A DNA stretch of 64,000 nt, from assembly GCF_028550395.1 (NCBI RefSeq), contig NZ_JAQQKW010000001.1:248001-312000 (forward strand), read 5' to 3'. Positions 7,539-17,338 of this stretch are shown here, in pieces. The notes under the pieces were generated by a model. That model was not told the DNA's origin. It saw nothing but the letters and a program-made list of their open reading frames with translations, and ran no database searches. This stretch comes from Asticcacaulis currens. Its GTDB lineage: Bacteria; Pseudomonadota; Alphaproteobacteria; Caulobacterales; Caulobacteraceae. Within the stretch, counting starts at the first letter, position 1, and each line of letters starts with the position of its first letter. A program made the position numbers and the translations under genes.

Positions 7539-9313
7539 TGGGAGCAGCCCTTGAACGATTAAGTGCCAGCCATATTGCGCAGGCTGTGCGTAGCGGGCAG
7601 ACGACGGCGTTGGCGGTTATTGAGGGGGTGATAGAGCGTCTTTCAGCCTACGACACCCTTCAGCCACAGGCCTGGATCAGTCGAGCTGAGGGGGATACGC
7701 TTCGTCAGAAGGCCCGTGAAATCGACGCACGCGTCGCGGCCGGAAAGCATTTGCCGCTTGCAGGCGTGCCGTTTGCGGTGAAAGACAATATCGACGCTTT
7801 AGGCTTTGAGACGACTGCGGGCTGTCCTGACTATGCCTATTGGCCGTCTCAAAACGCGCGCCTTGTGCAAAGAGCTTTGGACGCTGGCGCCATCTTGGTC
7901 GGAAAGACCAACCTCGATCAGTTCGCCACTGGCCTCAATGGCAGCCGAAGCCCTTATGGCGCCCCAAGATGCGTATTTAACCGGGCGTATATCAGCGGGG
8001 GGTCAAGTTCAGGGTCAGCGGTGGCAACCGCTGCCGGACTGGTAGCGTTTGCTTTTGGAACGGACACGGCCGGATCCGGCCGGGTCCCGGCCGCGTTTAA
8101 CCACCTGACCGGCTTTAAACCCACAAAAGGTCGCTGGAGCACGACTGGCCTCGTGCCAGCCTGCCGCACACTTGACTGCATCAGCGTCTTTACCGAGGCT
8201 CCGGAAGATGCCGCGCTCATCGACAACGTCGTTTCCGGCTACGATCCGGGCGATGATTTTTCGCGTGACCTGGCCCAGATTGAGCACCCGATGCAGCGTA
8301 TCGGCGTGGCCGCACAGCTGAACTGGTGCGGGGACATCCACTCAGAGTACCTCTACGCAAAGGCGCTTGAGCGGCTTAAACAGATGGGTTTCGACCTTAT
8401 TGAGATCGACCTTGCCCCCCTGAGCGCGGCGGCGGCTCTGCTTTATTCCGGTCCCTGGGTGGCCGAACGCACCGCCGCGATCAAGGCGTTTCTCAAATCG
8501 TCTCCGGGTTCCATCGATCCTACCGTGCGCAGCATCGTCGAGGGCGGCCTGACCGTCAGCGCCGTTGAGACGTTTGACGGTATTTATCAGCTGGCAGGCT
8601 TCAAGCGCTATGCCGATCAGATGTGGGACCAGATTGATGCCCTCATGCTGCCGACAACGCCAACCATTTACCGCGTGCGTGAGATGCTGGCCCAGCCTTT
8701 TGCGTTGAATGCCAATCTTGGGCTCTACACAAATTTCGTCAATCTGCTCGACATGGCGGCCATCGCCGTTCCCGCGGGCTTTCGCCCAAACGCAACGGGC
8801 TTTGGCATCACCTTCATGGGCCCGGCCGGCACTGATCGTGCCCTTTTGACGCTCGCCTCCCAGTGGAGGGGACACACCACCTACCCCGTACCCGAACTCG
8901 ATCTCACTCAGGAATTTCGCATGGACACGATAAAACTCAGCGTCGTGGGCGCCCATCTTGAGGGCATGCCGCTACACTGGCAACTGACTTCGCGTAACGC
9001 TAAATTTGTTGAAAAAACAACGACGGCTAAGACTTACAAACTCTTTGCCATGGCAAACAGCGTTCCACCCAAGCCGGCCCTGATCCATGATGAGGAAGGC
9101 GCCGCCATTGAGGTTGAAGTCTATGAGCTCGATGCCGCCGCCTTCGGAAGCTTCGTTGCCGAAGTCCCGCCGCCTTTGGCCATAGGCACGGTTATGCTAG
9201 CCAGCGGCGAACAGGTAAAAGGCTTTGTCGCCGAGCCGCGCGCGACAAAGGACGCTGAAGAGATAACCGCGCTCGGCGGATGGCGAGCTTACATGGCAAA
9301 ACTCAAAAGCTGA
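7538..9313 (+). CDS. atzF: Allophanate hydrolase
   Basis: Hydrolyses allophanate to ammonia and CO2, the last step of the pathway. The 591-residue protein has an N-terminal amidase-signature domain and a C-terminal domain (about 465-591) of the AtzF type. The Ser-cisSer-Lys triad is visible as K82 (VPFAVKDNID), S156 (GGSSSGS) and S180 (GTDTAGSGR); the 74- and 24-residue spacings equal those of Pseudomonas AtzF (K91, S165, S189). Its ATG overlaps the carboxylase stop by one base. It ends the operon; no clear terminator hairpin is seen in the 119 bases before the convergent nadE. Confidence 0.93.
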   Translation: MGAALERLSASHIAQAVRSGQTTALAVIEGVIERLSAYDTLQPQAWISRAEGDTLRQKAREIDARVAAGKHLPLAGVPFAVKDNIDALGFETTAGCPDYAYWPSQNARLVQRALDAGAILVGKTNLDQFATGLNGSRSPYGAPRCVFNRAYISGGSSSGSAVATAAGLVAFAFGTDTAGSGRVPAAFNHLTGFKPTKGRWSTTGLVPACRTLDCISVFTEAPEDAALIDNVVSGYDPGDDFSRDLAQIEHPMQRIGVAAQLNWCGDIHSEYLYAKALERLKQMGFDLIEIDLAPLSAAAALLYSGPWVAERTAAIKAFLKSSPGSIDPTVRSIVEGGLTVSAVETFDGIYQLAGFKRYADQMWDQIDALMLPTTPTIYRVREMLAQPFALNANLGLYTNFVNLLDMAAIAVPAGFRPNATGFGITFMGPAGTDRALLTLASQWRGHTTYPVPELDLTQEFRMDTIKLSVVGAHLEGMPLHWQLTSRNAKFVEKTTTAKTYKLFAMANSVPPKPALIHDEEGAAIEVEVYELDAAAFGSFVAEVPPPLAIGTVMLASGEQVKGFVAEPRATKDAEEITALGGWRAYMAKLKS

Positions 9314-9432
9314 CCTATCCATCGAACACTCACACCACAGAGACGAGGCCACAAGAACCGGGCCACAGAGGAACCGATGTCCGCATCTACGCCCGGTTTC
9401 CAGGGCTGTTAGTGAGTGAAACTAGGATGAGA

Positions 9433-11487
9433 TTACTGGACCGGGACGCCCGCTCTCAGCTCCTCAAGCCAGAGGCTCGCTTCACCGTCAGAGGGCGCTC
9501 GCCAGTCACCGCGGGGGCTTAAAGCGCCGCCGGAAATCAGCTTAGGGCCATTGGGAACGGCAGAGCGCTTAAACTGAGAAATCGTGAAAAAGCGGAAGAG
9601 GAAAACCTCCATCCACTTACGAATCTCTGCCAGATCATAAAATCGCCGCTCGGCTTCGGGATAGTCTGGGGGCCAATGGCCTGAGGCCACGTCCTTCCAG
9701 GCGTGATACTGGAGGAAGGCGATTTTAGAAGGCTTAAGCCCGAAGCGGGTGAGGTAGTAGAGTGTGAAATCCTGCAAGGCGTAAGGCCCCACCTTGTCTT
9801 CGGTGCGCTGGGCCTGCCCGTTCTCAACGGGCACGAGTTCCGGAGAAATCTCCCGCTCAAGGACCGAGCGCAGAACGCGGCCCGCTTTGGCGTCAAACTC
9901 CGTGCGCGCCGCCCAGCGGATGAGATGCTGGATCAGGGTCTTGGGCGCGCCGCAATTGACGTTGTAGTGGCTCATATGGTCGCCGACGCCATAGGTGCAC
10001 CAGCCAAGCGCGAGCTCGGAGAGATCTCCGGTACCGACCACAAAGCCCTTATGCTGTCCTGCAAGCCGGAACAGGAAATCGGTCCGCAAGCCGGCCTGCA
10101 CATTCTCAAAGACGACATCATAAACGCGTTCCCCCTGGCCGTAGGGGTGACCTATATCCATGAGCATGCGTTTTGATGCGGGGCGGATATCAATTTCCTC
10201 CGCCGTGACGCCCAGGGCCCGCATGAGCTTATGCGCGTCTGATTTCGACCCTGAGGTCGTGCCAAAGCCCGGCATCGTATATCCGCGGATCTCTGACCGG
10301 GGCCGGCCCAGGCGATCAAAGGCTTTGCAGGCAACAATCAAGGCATGGGTAGAATCAAGGCCGCCTGAAACACCGATCACGACGCTCTGAGACTTTGTGC
10401 TCTCAATGCGTCGCATGAGGCCGTGGACCTGAATATTGAAAGCTTCAAAGCAGTCTTCATCAAGACGCTCGCGCTCATTTGGCACGTAAGGAAAGCGTTC
10501 GACCGAGCGATAGAAATCGCTAAGGCCGTGTGGCGCTTCCTCAAAGACCTGCACGCCTAAAGCCTGGTGCGGGTTAAACCGGCGCGCATCGGCAAAGGTT
10601 GCGGTGCGAAGCCGCTCCTGCCTGATGCGGTCAACGTCAATATCCGCTATGGTCAGGGTCTGGCTTGAAAAACGCTCACCTTCGCTAATGAGCTGGCCGA
10701 GTTCGTAAATGAGAGACTGCCCATCCCACGCGAGGTCCGTGGTCGATTCACCCGGACCAGAGGCCGTGAACGCATAGGCACACATCAGCCGCTCAGACGT
10801 GGCTTCACAGATGCGTTTTCGCACTCTCGATTTTCCGACGGTCACTGGTGAGGCTGAAAGATTGACGATGATCGTAGCCCCGGAGAGTGCAAGGGGTGTG
10901 GCGGGGGTGGCGGCCGCCCACATATCCTCACAGATCTCCACGCCAAGCGTGAAGGCATTCAACGCCCCGGCCTGAAACAGCTGGTGGGTAGAGACGCGCA
11001 CAGTCTGGCCTTTAAAATCGATCAGGGTATCCAGTCCATGCCCGCTCGCAAACCAGCGCTTCTCATAAAACTCACGGTAGTTGGGCAGGAAAGTCTTTGG
11101 GACGAGGCCCATCAGTTTGCCCCGATGGACAACCGCAGCACAGTTATAAAGTGATCCGCCAAGCTCCAGCGGCAGGCCGCACACAATCAGACACCGCCAG
11201 TCTTCGGACGCCCTCATCAGCCCAAGAAGCGCCTCTGATGCCGCGTCCTGAAGCGTCTTTTGTAAGAACAGGTCGTCGAGCGTATAGCCGGTCAGACTGA
11301 GCTCAGGAAAGACGAGGACGTCTACGCCGGCTCCATTGGCCTTTGCCGCCAGATCCACATGCGCGCTGAGGTTCATCTGAGGGTTAGCGATATGGACATT
11401 CGGGGTCGCGCAGGCGATCCGAACAAAGCCATGGGATGCGGGGGAGTAGAAGTCGTCGCCAGATTTCGTCATTTTCGACACTCGCAT
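9433..11487 (-). CDS. nadE: Glutamine-dependent NAD+ synthetase
   Basis: Makes NAD+ from deamido-NAD+ with glutamine and ATP. The 684-residue product has an N-terminal nitrilase-type glutaminase domain (Glu in FPELSLTGY, Lys in VPKTFLPNY, Cys in GVEICEDMW) and a C-terminal synthetase domain with the PP-loop [10 protein letters not shown]. Length and order match the two-domain NadE of actinobacteria and many alphaproteobacteria. An ATG five codons in (11472) is an alternative start. It is convergent with atzF and divergent from ilvA across an AT-rich 226-base gap holding both promoters; no defined operator is visible there. Confidence 0.94.
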   Translation of the reverse strand: MRVSKMTKSGDDFYSPASHGFVRIACATPNVHIANPQMNLSAHVDLAAKANGAGVDVLVFPELSLTGYTLDDLFLQKTLQDAASEALLGLMRASEDWRCLIVCGLPLELGGSLYNCAAVVHRGKLMGLVPKTFLPNYREFYEKRWFASGHGLDTLIDFKGQTVRVSTHQLFQAGALNAFTLGVEICEDMWAAATPATPLALSGATIIVNLSASPVTVGKSRVRKRICEATSERLMCAYAFTASGPGESTTDLAWDGQSLIYELGQLISEGERFSSQTLTIADIDVDRIRQERLRTATFADARRFNPHQALGVQVFEEAPHGLSDFYRSVERFPYVPNERERLDEDCFEAFNIQVHGLMRRIESTKSQSVVIGVSGGLDSTHALIVACKAFDRLGRPRSEIRGYTMPGFGTTSGSKSDAHKLMRALGVTAEEIDIRPASKRMLMDIGHPYGQGERVYDVVFENVQAGLRTDFLFRLAGQHKGFVVGTGDLSELALGWCTYGVGDHMSHYNVNCGAPKTLIQHLIRWAARTEFDAKAGRVLRSVLEREISPELVPVENGQAQRTEDKVGPYALQDFTLYYLTRFGLKPSKIAFLQYHAWKDVASGHWPPDYPEAERRFYDLAEIRKWMEVFLFRFFTISQFKRSAVPNGPKLISGGALSPRGDWRAPSDGEASLWLEELRAGVPVQ

Positions 11488-11713
11488 ACTTCGATTTCAG
11501 CGATATAGGCCCATTTTCGACGAATTGATATCAGATTGATTGTGAAATTTCGTAAAAATGGCAGTTTCTGTTGAATTACCCCTTAAAATTTTCCTTTTTG
11601 ATTTCATTTGTTACTTTCTTGATTTGGGCTTTCTGATGTGTCTTTTTAGGCTTGGGTTGGTCGGGTTGTCTCTGTTAAGGGAAGACAACTGACATTCGTG
11701 TGTGTGAACCAAG

Positions 11714-12916
11714 ATGAGCGTAGATCTTGAAGCGATCCGGGCGGCCGCGGAGCGACTGAAGGGGCATATAGCTGAGACCCCTCTCGCCTTCTCCCAAAAG
11801 CTGAGCGCGATGACGCGCACCAAGCTCTGGATTAAGTACGAAAACCAACAGTACACCTCTGCCTTCAAGGAGCGCGGCGCGCTCAATAAGCTCTCAGCCC
11901 TGACGGATGAGGAGCGCGCCCGCGGCGTCTTTGCCGCATCTGCGGGCAACCATGCCCAGGGCGTAGCCTACCACGCCCAGCGACTTTCAATACCCGCAAC
12001 CATTGTCATGCCTCACGGCACGCCCTTTGTGAAAGTCCAAAAGACGCAGTCTTACGGTGCGCGCGTCGTCATTGAAGGGACGACCTATGATGAGGCGTCA
12101 ACTCACGCCCAGGGTCTTTGTCGCCAGACCGGTGGCGTCTATGTCCATCCATTTAACGACTATGATGTGATGGCAGGGCAAGGGACACTGGCGCTTGAAA
12201 TGCTAGACGCTGTGCCAGACCTTGACGTCCTCGTCATACCGATTGGTGGTGGCGGCCTGATCGCCGGTATGGCGACGGCGGCCAAGGCGCTCAAACCCTG
12301 GATAAAGATTATCGGTGTAGAGGCGTCCATGTACCCCTCTTTCGCGGCCCGCCGACGTGGGCTCAACATGCCGACCGGGGGCTCGACCATAGCCGAAGGC
12401 ATCGCCGTTCGCGAGGTCGGGGACTTAAGCTTTTCGGTGGCAAACCCTTTGGTAGACGACGTGCTCGTTATCGATGAGGCCGATTTTGAGCGGGCGATTG
12501 CCGCCTTTGTCAACGTCGAGAAGACGGTCGCCGAGGGGGCCGGTGCGGCAGGCCTTGCGGCTGTCATGCGCTACCCTGAAAAGTTTGAAGGGCAAAAGGT
12601 TGGCCTTGTACTGTGTGGCGGCAATATCGACATGCGTCTTCTGGCCTCGGTCCTGCAGCGCGAGCTTGTCCGTGAGAAGCGTCTTGTGACCTATCGCATT
12701 CTGGGTGATGACCGCCCCGGCATGTTGTCGTTGATGGCGGACGTTATCTCGCGTAAAGGCGGTAATATCGTAGATGTCGCCCACAATCGCCTGGTCCTGG
12801 ACGTTCCGGCAAAAGGTGCTGAATTTGATATCCTGGTCGAAACCCAGGATGCGCGCCATGCCCACGAGATTGCCGAGGGGCTACGCGGCACTGGCTATGC
12901 GCTTAGAATGGAATAG
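11714..12916 (+). CDS. ilvA: Threonine ammonia-lyase (short form with ACT domain)
   Basis: PLP enzyme that deaminates threonine to 2-oxobutanoate, the first step to isoleucine. It has 400 residues: a fold-type II catalytic domain (1 to about 320), with the PLP lysine K52 in SAFKERGALN and the phosphate-binding loop IGGGGLIAGM, followed by one ACT domain (about 328-400). This is the short IlvA/TdcB architecture, with one ACT domain rather than the two regulatory domains of E. coli IlvA. The FKBP gene follows 10 bases later, suggesting co-transcription although no functional link is known. Confidence 0.92.
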   Translation: MSVDLEAIRAAAERLKGHIAETPLAFSQKLSAMTRTKLWIKYENQQYTSAFKERGALNKLSALTDEERARGVFAASAGNHAQGVAYHAQRLSIPATIVMPHGTPFVKVQKTQSYGARVVIEGTTYDEASTHAQGLCRQTGGVYVHPFNDYDVMAGQGTLALEMLDAVPDLDVLVIPIGGGGLIAGMATAAKALKPWIKIIGVEASMYPSFAARRRGLNMPTGGSTIAEGIAVREVGDLSFSVANPLVDDVLVIDEADFERAIAAFVNVEKTVAEGAGAAGLAAVMRYPEKFEGQKVGLVLCGGNIDMRLLASVLQRELVREKRLVTYRILGDDRPGMLSLMADVISRKGGNIVDVAHNRLVLDVPAKGAEFDILVETQDARHAHEIAEGLRGTGYALRME

Positions 12917-12926
12917 AGGAAAATCA

Positions 12927-13430
12927 ATGACTTTTAATTGGATAAGACCGGTCTGTCTTCTATTGCTCGCCGCAACGGCTCTGCCTCTTAGCGCCTGTAA
13001 TCGCACCGATCCCGCCGCCGAAGCGGCAAGTGAAGCCAATATCAAGGCGGGCGAAGCCTTTCTGGCTGAAAAGGCAAAGGAACCGGGTGTCCAGAAGTTG
13101 CCAAAGGGTCTTCTCTATAAGGTGATTACGCCGGCAAAGGATCCTAACGCACCAAAGCCTTCGCTGAGGGATACGGTCAAGATCCATTACGAGGGCCGCC
13201 TCGTTGATGGTACGGTCTTTGACTCAAGCTACGACCGCGGCGTTCCGGCCGCCATGCCTCTTGATGGTCTCGTCGAGGCCTGGAAGATTGCGGTTCCGCA
13301 GATGAAGACGGGTGAAACCTGGGAGCTCTACGTCCCCGCCCAACTCGGCTACGGCGAAACGGGTGCTGGCCCCATTCCGCCTAATAGCGTACTTGTATTC
13401 AAAATTGAGTTGCTGGGCATTCAGCCCTGA
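12927..13430 (+). CDS. FKBP-type peptidyl-prolyl isomerase, lipoprotein
   Basis: Cell-envelope peptidyl-prolyl cis-trans isomerase of 167 residues. The start at ATG 12927 is chosen for the upstream AGAGGAAA and because it gives a proper lipoprotein signal, ending LSAC; the open frame extends upstream into ilvA without meaning. An alpha-helical linker (about 25-55) precedes the FKBP domain (about 60-167), which shows DTVKIHYEGRLVDGTVFDSS, GLVEAWKIAVPQMKTGE and a C-terminal PNSVLVFKIELLGI. Normally lipidated FkpA/Mip-like proteins help fold exported proteins. It follows ilvA by 10 bases. Confidence 0.9.
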   Translation: MTFNWIRPVCLLLLAATALPLSACNRTDPAAEAASEANIKAGEAFLAEKAKEPGVQKLPKGLLYKVITPAKDPNAPKPSLRDTVKIHYEGRLVDGTVFDSSYDRGVPAAMPLDGLVEAWKIAVPQMKTGETWELYVPAQLGYGETGAGPIPPNSVLVFKIELLGIQP

Positions 13431-13481
13431 ACTAGCGTCTTCGCCTATATTTTTCAGACACTATTCTTTTGAGGTTTTTGA

Positions 13482-14462
13482 ATGAGCACTGCAGTCCTCG
13501 TTGCCGGTGGCGCCGGCTATATCGGGTCGCAAACCTGCAAAATTCTCGCCGCCAATGGCTTCTTACCGGTCACGATCGATAATCTTTCGACCGGTCACAA
13601 AGAAGCAGTCAAATGGGGCCCTTTGATTGAAGTCGATATCCGTGATCGGGAAGCGGTTTTGAAGGCCATTTCTGATTATGACATCAAGGCCGCCATCCAT
13701 TTTGCCGCTTTCTCCCTGGTTGGCGAGAGCACAAAGGACCCGGCTAAGTACTATGATAATAACGTTGCCGCTGCGACCGCCTTTGCGTCCCACCTCGTTG
13801 AGGGCGGCGTCAAGGCCCTGGTCTTCTCTTCGACCGCCGCCACCTACGGCGTGCCGCAGACGCGACTGATTGCGGAAGATCATCCTAAAGCGCCGATCAA
13901 TCCTTACGGCGACAGCAAGCTCGCCTTTGAAGGTGCTCTCCACTGGCTCTCCCAGGCCCACGATCTCAACTATGTGGTGTTACGCTACTTCAATGCGGCT
14001 GGCGCTGACCTCGAAGGCGAGGTGGGTGAAAGCCACCGCTGCGAAACCCACCTCATTCCCCTGATTTGTCAGGCCGCGCTCGGCACCGGCAAGGCGCTGA
14101 CGGTGTTTGGTGATGACTATGCCACGAAGGACGGCACCCCCATCCGCGACTATATTCACGTGGTTGATCTCGCCAATGCCCACGTCGAAGCCATCCGCTA
14201 TCTTCTGGCTGGCGGCAAAAGCGATGCCTTTAATGTCGGAACGGGTGAAGGGCTTACGGTCCTGGAAGTGATAAAAGCTGCCGAAGCCATTATGGGCATG
14301 CCCGTGCCCCACAGTGTCGGGCCACGCCGCGATGGGGATCCGGAAATCCTCGTCGCCGATGTCAGCAAGATCCGCTCGACGTTTGACTGGTCACCGAAAT
14401 ACTCAGATGCAGAGACCATCATCCGAACGGCGGCGCAGTGGCAGAAGACGAGGCCCTACTAA
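13482..14462 (+). CDS. galE: UDP-glucose 4-epimerase
   Basis: Interconverts UDP-glucose and UDP-galactose for surface polysaccharides or galactose use. The 326-residue short-chain dehydrogenase has the NAD-binding GGAGYIGS near the N-terminus, the catalytic Ser/Thr and YxxxK set (FSSTAATYG, YGDSKLAFE), and the GalE-type RDYIHVVDLA. GAGG lies before the ATG. It is a stand-alone gene between the FKBP lipoprotein and a convergent serine hydrolase. The sequence does not show whether it also takes N-acetylated substrates. Confidence 0.93.
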   Translation: MSTAVLVAGGAGYIGSQTCKILAANGFLPVTIDNLSTGHKEAVKWGPLIEVDIRDREAVLKAISDYDIKAAIHFAAFSLVGESTKDPAKYYDNNVAAATAFASHLVEGGVKALVFSSTAATYGVPQTRLIAEDHPKAPINPYGDSKLAFEGALHWLSQAHDLNYVVLRYFNAAGADLEGEVGESHRCETHLIPLICQAALGTGKALTVFGDDYATKDGTPIRDYIHVVDLANAHVEAIRYLLAGGKSDAFNVGTGEGLTVLEVIKAAEAIMGMPVPHSVGPRRDGDPEILVADVSKIRSTFDWSPKYSDAETIIRTAAQWQKTRPY

Positions 14463-14555
14463 GCGCGATTAAAAGGCCTTCGATCCCTTCTTTTGTTGGG
14501 GGATGGTTGTTCCCGCCGCCCCTTAGAGACTTCGAAGCACGGATGGCCGATACGC

Positions 14556-15989
14556 TCAGCCATCCCCCTTCGAACTAACGGCTGCGGCATTGGCAGAGGC
14601 AAGGAGGCCTGAGACCGCAAGTTGCGTGTCGGGGGCAGCATCGTTGGCGCAGACGCATGCGACGGTCTTATTCCTTTGATCAATCAGGACTTCGCCATAC
14701 CACATCATATTTGAGCCGTTGTGCCATAGGGTGCCATCATCGCGGATAACCCAGCCCAGGGCATAGCTATCACCAAAATGCGCCTTATGAAGCGTATCCC
14801 AGGTTTCAGCCTTGAGAAAGCCTGACGGCTGATTGAGGTGGGCTTGAAGATAGAGCAACATATCAGGTGCAGACATGTGTACGCGTCCGGCTGGACCAAG
14901 CGCCACGGGATTGTCGTTCGATACCCCAGGTCCCGCCTCAACAGGCTTTCTATTGTGTCCTTGCACCAGGTGACCTAAGGGCTGATCGCTTTGGCGGAAG
15001 TGACCTGGGGCCCCAAATCCCGCGCTTTTAAGACCAAGAGGCGTAAAGACCTCCGCCTCAATCAGCGCCTCCCAGGGCTTATTTGTCAGGACCTCAAGCA
15101 TCGCACCAGCGATGATGTAGCCATTATTTGAGTAGAGATGCTGAGCGCCGAGCGGACTGACCGGTTTTTGTTTCAGGGCTGTAAGCGCCCATTTAAGGCG
15201 CTCTTCGCGGGGATCTGTCAGAGCATCGCGCGTAAAGAACACGAAGTTCATCAGATCGAGGTTTGCCTGAAGGCCTGCTCTGTGACTTAGCAGATGAAGT
15301 AGGCTTGCCTGACGAAAGGGCTCTGACACCCGCCCGCCAGGCTTTCCGAGGACGTCGCCCACGGTTGTCGACCACGAGAGCACCCCTTTGTCGATAAGGC
15401 GACCACAGAGCGTAGCGGTCATCGATTTCGTGATCGATCCCCAGTGCCACTGATCCTGCGGCTGAACGCTGATTTCATCACCACTTGAGCGAGCGCCGTC
15501 AGCTAAAACATCAGATGCAAACCCCGACGCCCATGCCGCCACCATGCCCGGCGTGTAGGCGGCGAGGCGTTTATCGTTCAAAACCTCCCGCGTGAGCGGA
15601 GCGACCACGGGTGGTGGCAGGGCTTCAGCCTTGTCACCTTTGGTAAAACGCAAAGGCAAAGGTGCACCTTGCGTGAATGTGCCGTCGATATGACGCTCGC
15701 TCGTGAGCGCGCCTGAAAAGCTCGCCTTGATGCTTTTGAAAGAGAGCTTGATGTGCTCGTCCTCAATATCGACGCTGGTTGCCGGAATTCTGGCATTTCC
15801 CTGATCGACGCTAATGAGCGTCACCGTCTGCCCACGAATCTCAAGCCTCAGGGTCAGGCGAACCGCGCCGGCGTTTAAGAGACCGGTCCAGATCCCATCG
15901 AAAGGCGTATCAGCCGCAGAGGCCAGGCCCGAGGCGGTGACACCGTACGCGGCCGCAGCGAGAGTTTGAAAGTGTCGTCTTGTCAGCAT
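14556..15989 (-). CDS. Secreted serine hydrolase of the beta-lactamase (class C/esterase) family
   Basis: Penicillin-binding-protein-like serine hydrolase, 477 residues, with a signal sequence that starts MLTRRHFQTLAAAAYG and is possibly Tat-type. An N-terminal beta-rich domain (about 28-125) is followed by the catalytic domain. The SxxK motif is SITK in HWGSITKSMTA and the YxN motif is YSN in LYSNNGYI. Late in the domain HNGSN sits where the third (KTG/HxG) motif is expected. Such proteins are esterases, D-aminopeptidases or beta-lactamases; substrate cannot be told from sequence. It is convergent with galE and monocistronic. Confidence 0.82.
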   Translation of the reverse strand: MLTRRHFQTLAAAAYGVTASGLASAADTPFDGIWTGLLNAGAVRLTLRLEIRGQTVTLISVDQGNARIPATSVDIEDEHIKLSFKSIKASFSGALTSERHIDGTFTQGAPLPLRFTKGDKAEALPPPVVAPLTREVLNDKRLAAYTPGMVAAWASGFASDVLADGARSSGDEISVQPQDQWHWGSITKSMTATLCGRLIDKGVLSWSTTVGDVLGKPGGRVSEPFRQASLLHLLSHRAGLQANLDLMNFVFFTRDALTDPREERLKWALTALKQKPVSPLGAQHLYSNNGYIIAGAMLEVLTNKPWEALIEAEVFTPLGLKSAGFGAPGHFRQSDQPLGHLVQGHNRKPVEAGPGVSNDNPVALGPAGRVHMSAPDMLLYLQAHLNQPSGFLKAETWDTLHKAHFGDSYALGWVIRDDGTLWHNGSNMMWYGEVLIDQRNKTVACVCANDAAPDTQLAVSGLLASANAAAVSSKGDG

Positions 15990-16090
15990 AGGAACGCCCC
16001 CGATCAGCGCATCTTAGAAGGCTGCGCCAATGCGTCGCTACTGAAATATTTGTAATGCGATCCCCTCCATGTCGGTTTAGAATTGAAAAC

Positions 16091-17338
16091 ATGAACACTC
16101 AGGCGCAAATCATCATCGTCGGTGCCGGTATGGCCGGTATGACCGCGGCATTATCGCTGGCGAAGGCGGGACTTACCCCGCTTCTTGTTGAGCGGCAGCC
16201 TCTCTCTGAACAGATTGAGCCGACCTTTGATGGGCGCGCCTCGGCTATCGCCTATTCGTGTTTCAGACAGTGGCAAACCCTGGGGGTCGGCGAGGCGCTT
16301 GAGGGCTATGCCTGCCGAATGGACGAGATTGTCGTCACAGACGCGCACCTGCCGGGCGCCGCGACCAGGGCGCCGTCGCCCTTCTTTCTTCACTTTAATG
16401 CCGCGGAAATCTCAGACCGATCCGGCAACGAGCCACTGGGCTATATGCTCGAAAACCGACATATCCGAGCCGTTCTTTACGAGGCGGTCGTCAAGGCAGG
16501 CATCCGCGTCATCTGCCCGGCGAGTGTCACCCAGATTGAGGAGACGGCAAACCATATTCGCCTCAGTCTAAGCATAGGCGAGGTCATCAGCGCGCCCCTG
16601 GCGGTTGCGGCAGAGGGTCGAAAATCCGGCCTTCGCGAACACGCTGGCATCAAGACTATAAAGCGCGACTATGGACAGAGCGCGGTTGTTGCGACGGTTA
16701 AGATGCAGTACCCGCATAACCATGTGGCGTACGAGTATTTCCTGTCGTCTGGCCCCTTCGCCATTCTGCCTCTGACAGACAATCGGGCGTGCCTCGTCTG
16801 GTCGGAGAGCCACGCCAAGGCCAAAGCGCTCCTTGAAGTCAGACCTGAGCTTTTTCAGGCGCATCTGATGCAGAGGTTTGGGGATTTTCTGGGCGAGGTT
16901 GAGCTCGCCGGTCCTAAGTTTATCTATCCCCTGTCGATGGCGCTGGCGGAAAACATGTACCGGGGACGCATTGCCCTTCTGGGTGATGCCGCGCACGGGA
17001 TTCACCCCATCGCAGGACAGGGCCTCAATCTCGGTCTGAAGGACGCGGCGGCGCTCGCTGAAGTGCTTGTCGAGGCCGCACGATTAGGTGAGGATTTAGG
17101 CTCTGAAATCGTGCTTGAACGCTATGCCCGGTGGCGACGCTTTGAGAACGTGTCGACCTCGCTGATTATGGATGCCTTTGTGCATCTCTTCTCAAACAAT
17201 AATCCGCTGATCAGACCGCTTCGCGATATCGGCATGGGCATTGTCAATAATATTGGTCCCGCCCGACGCTTCTTTATGGAGGACGCTGGCGGGGCAACCG
17301 GAGACCTGCCAAAACTCTTGCGGGGAGAGGCCGTCTAA
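16091..17338 (+). CDS. FAD-dependent aromatic hydroxylase of the UbiH/UbiF/COQ6 family
   Basis: Flavin monooxygenase, probably for ubiquinone ring hydroxylation. It has 415 residues from ATG 16091; an in-frame start at 16055 exists, but the FAD-binding domain begins right after 16091 (IIIVGAGMAGMTAALSLA). The second FAD motif is ALLGDAAHGIHPIAGQGLNLG, with the GD and the AGQGLN of UbiH-like enzymes. Which ring position it acts on (C4, C5 or C6) cannot be assigned here. It overlaps the convergent oxyR stop by 4 bases, so the genes share their 3' ends. Confidence 0.87.
   Translation: MNTQAQIIIVGAGMAGMTAALSLAKAGLTPLLVERQPLSEQIEPTFDGRASAIAYSCFRQWQTLGVGEALEGYACRMDEIVVTDAHLPGAATRAPSPFFLHFNAAEISDRSGNEPLGYMLENRHIRAVLYEAVVKAGIRVICPASVTQIEETANHIRLSLSIGEVISAPLAVAAEGRKSGLREHAGIKTIKRDYGQSAVVATVKMQYPHNHVAYEYFLSSGPFAILPLTDNRACLVWSESHAKAKALLEVRPELFQAHLMQRFGDFLGEVELAGPKFIYPLSMALAENMYRGRIALLGDAAHGIHPIAGQGLNLGLKDAAALAEVLVEAARLGEDLGSEIVLERYARWRRFENVSTSLIMDAFVHLFSNNNPLIRPLRDIGMGIVNNIGPARRFFMEDAGGATGDLPKLLRGEAV

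Noticed and set aside
9314-9432. Near-repeats CCACAGAG in the atzF/nadE gap as a repeat element or small CRISPR
   Set aside because: Only two short imperfect copies with no regular spacing; likely chance.
14541-14565. GGATGGC/GCCATCC hairpin as a galE terminator
   Set aside because: No T-run follows and it overlaps the end of the convergent hydrolase gene; too weak to list.
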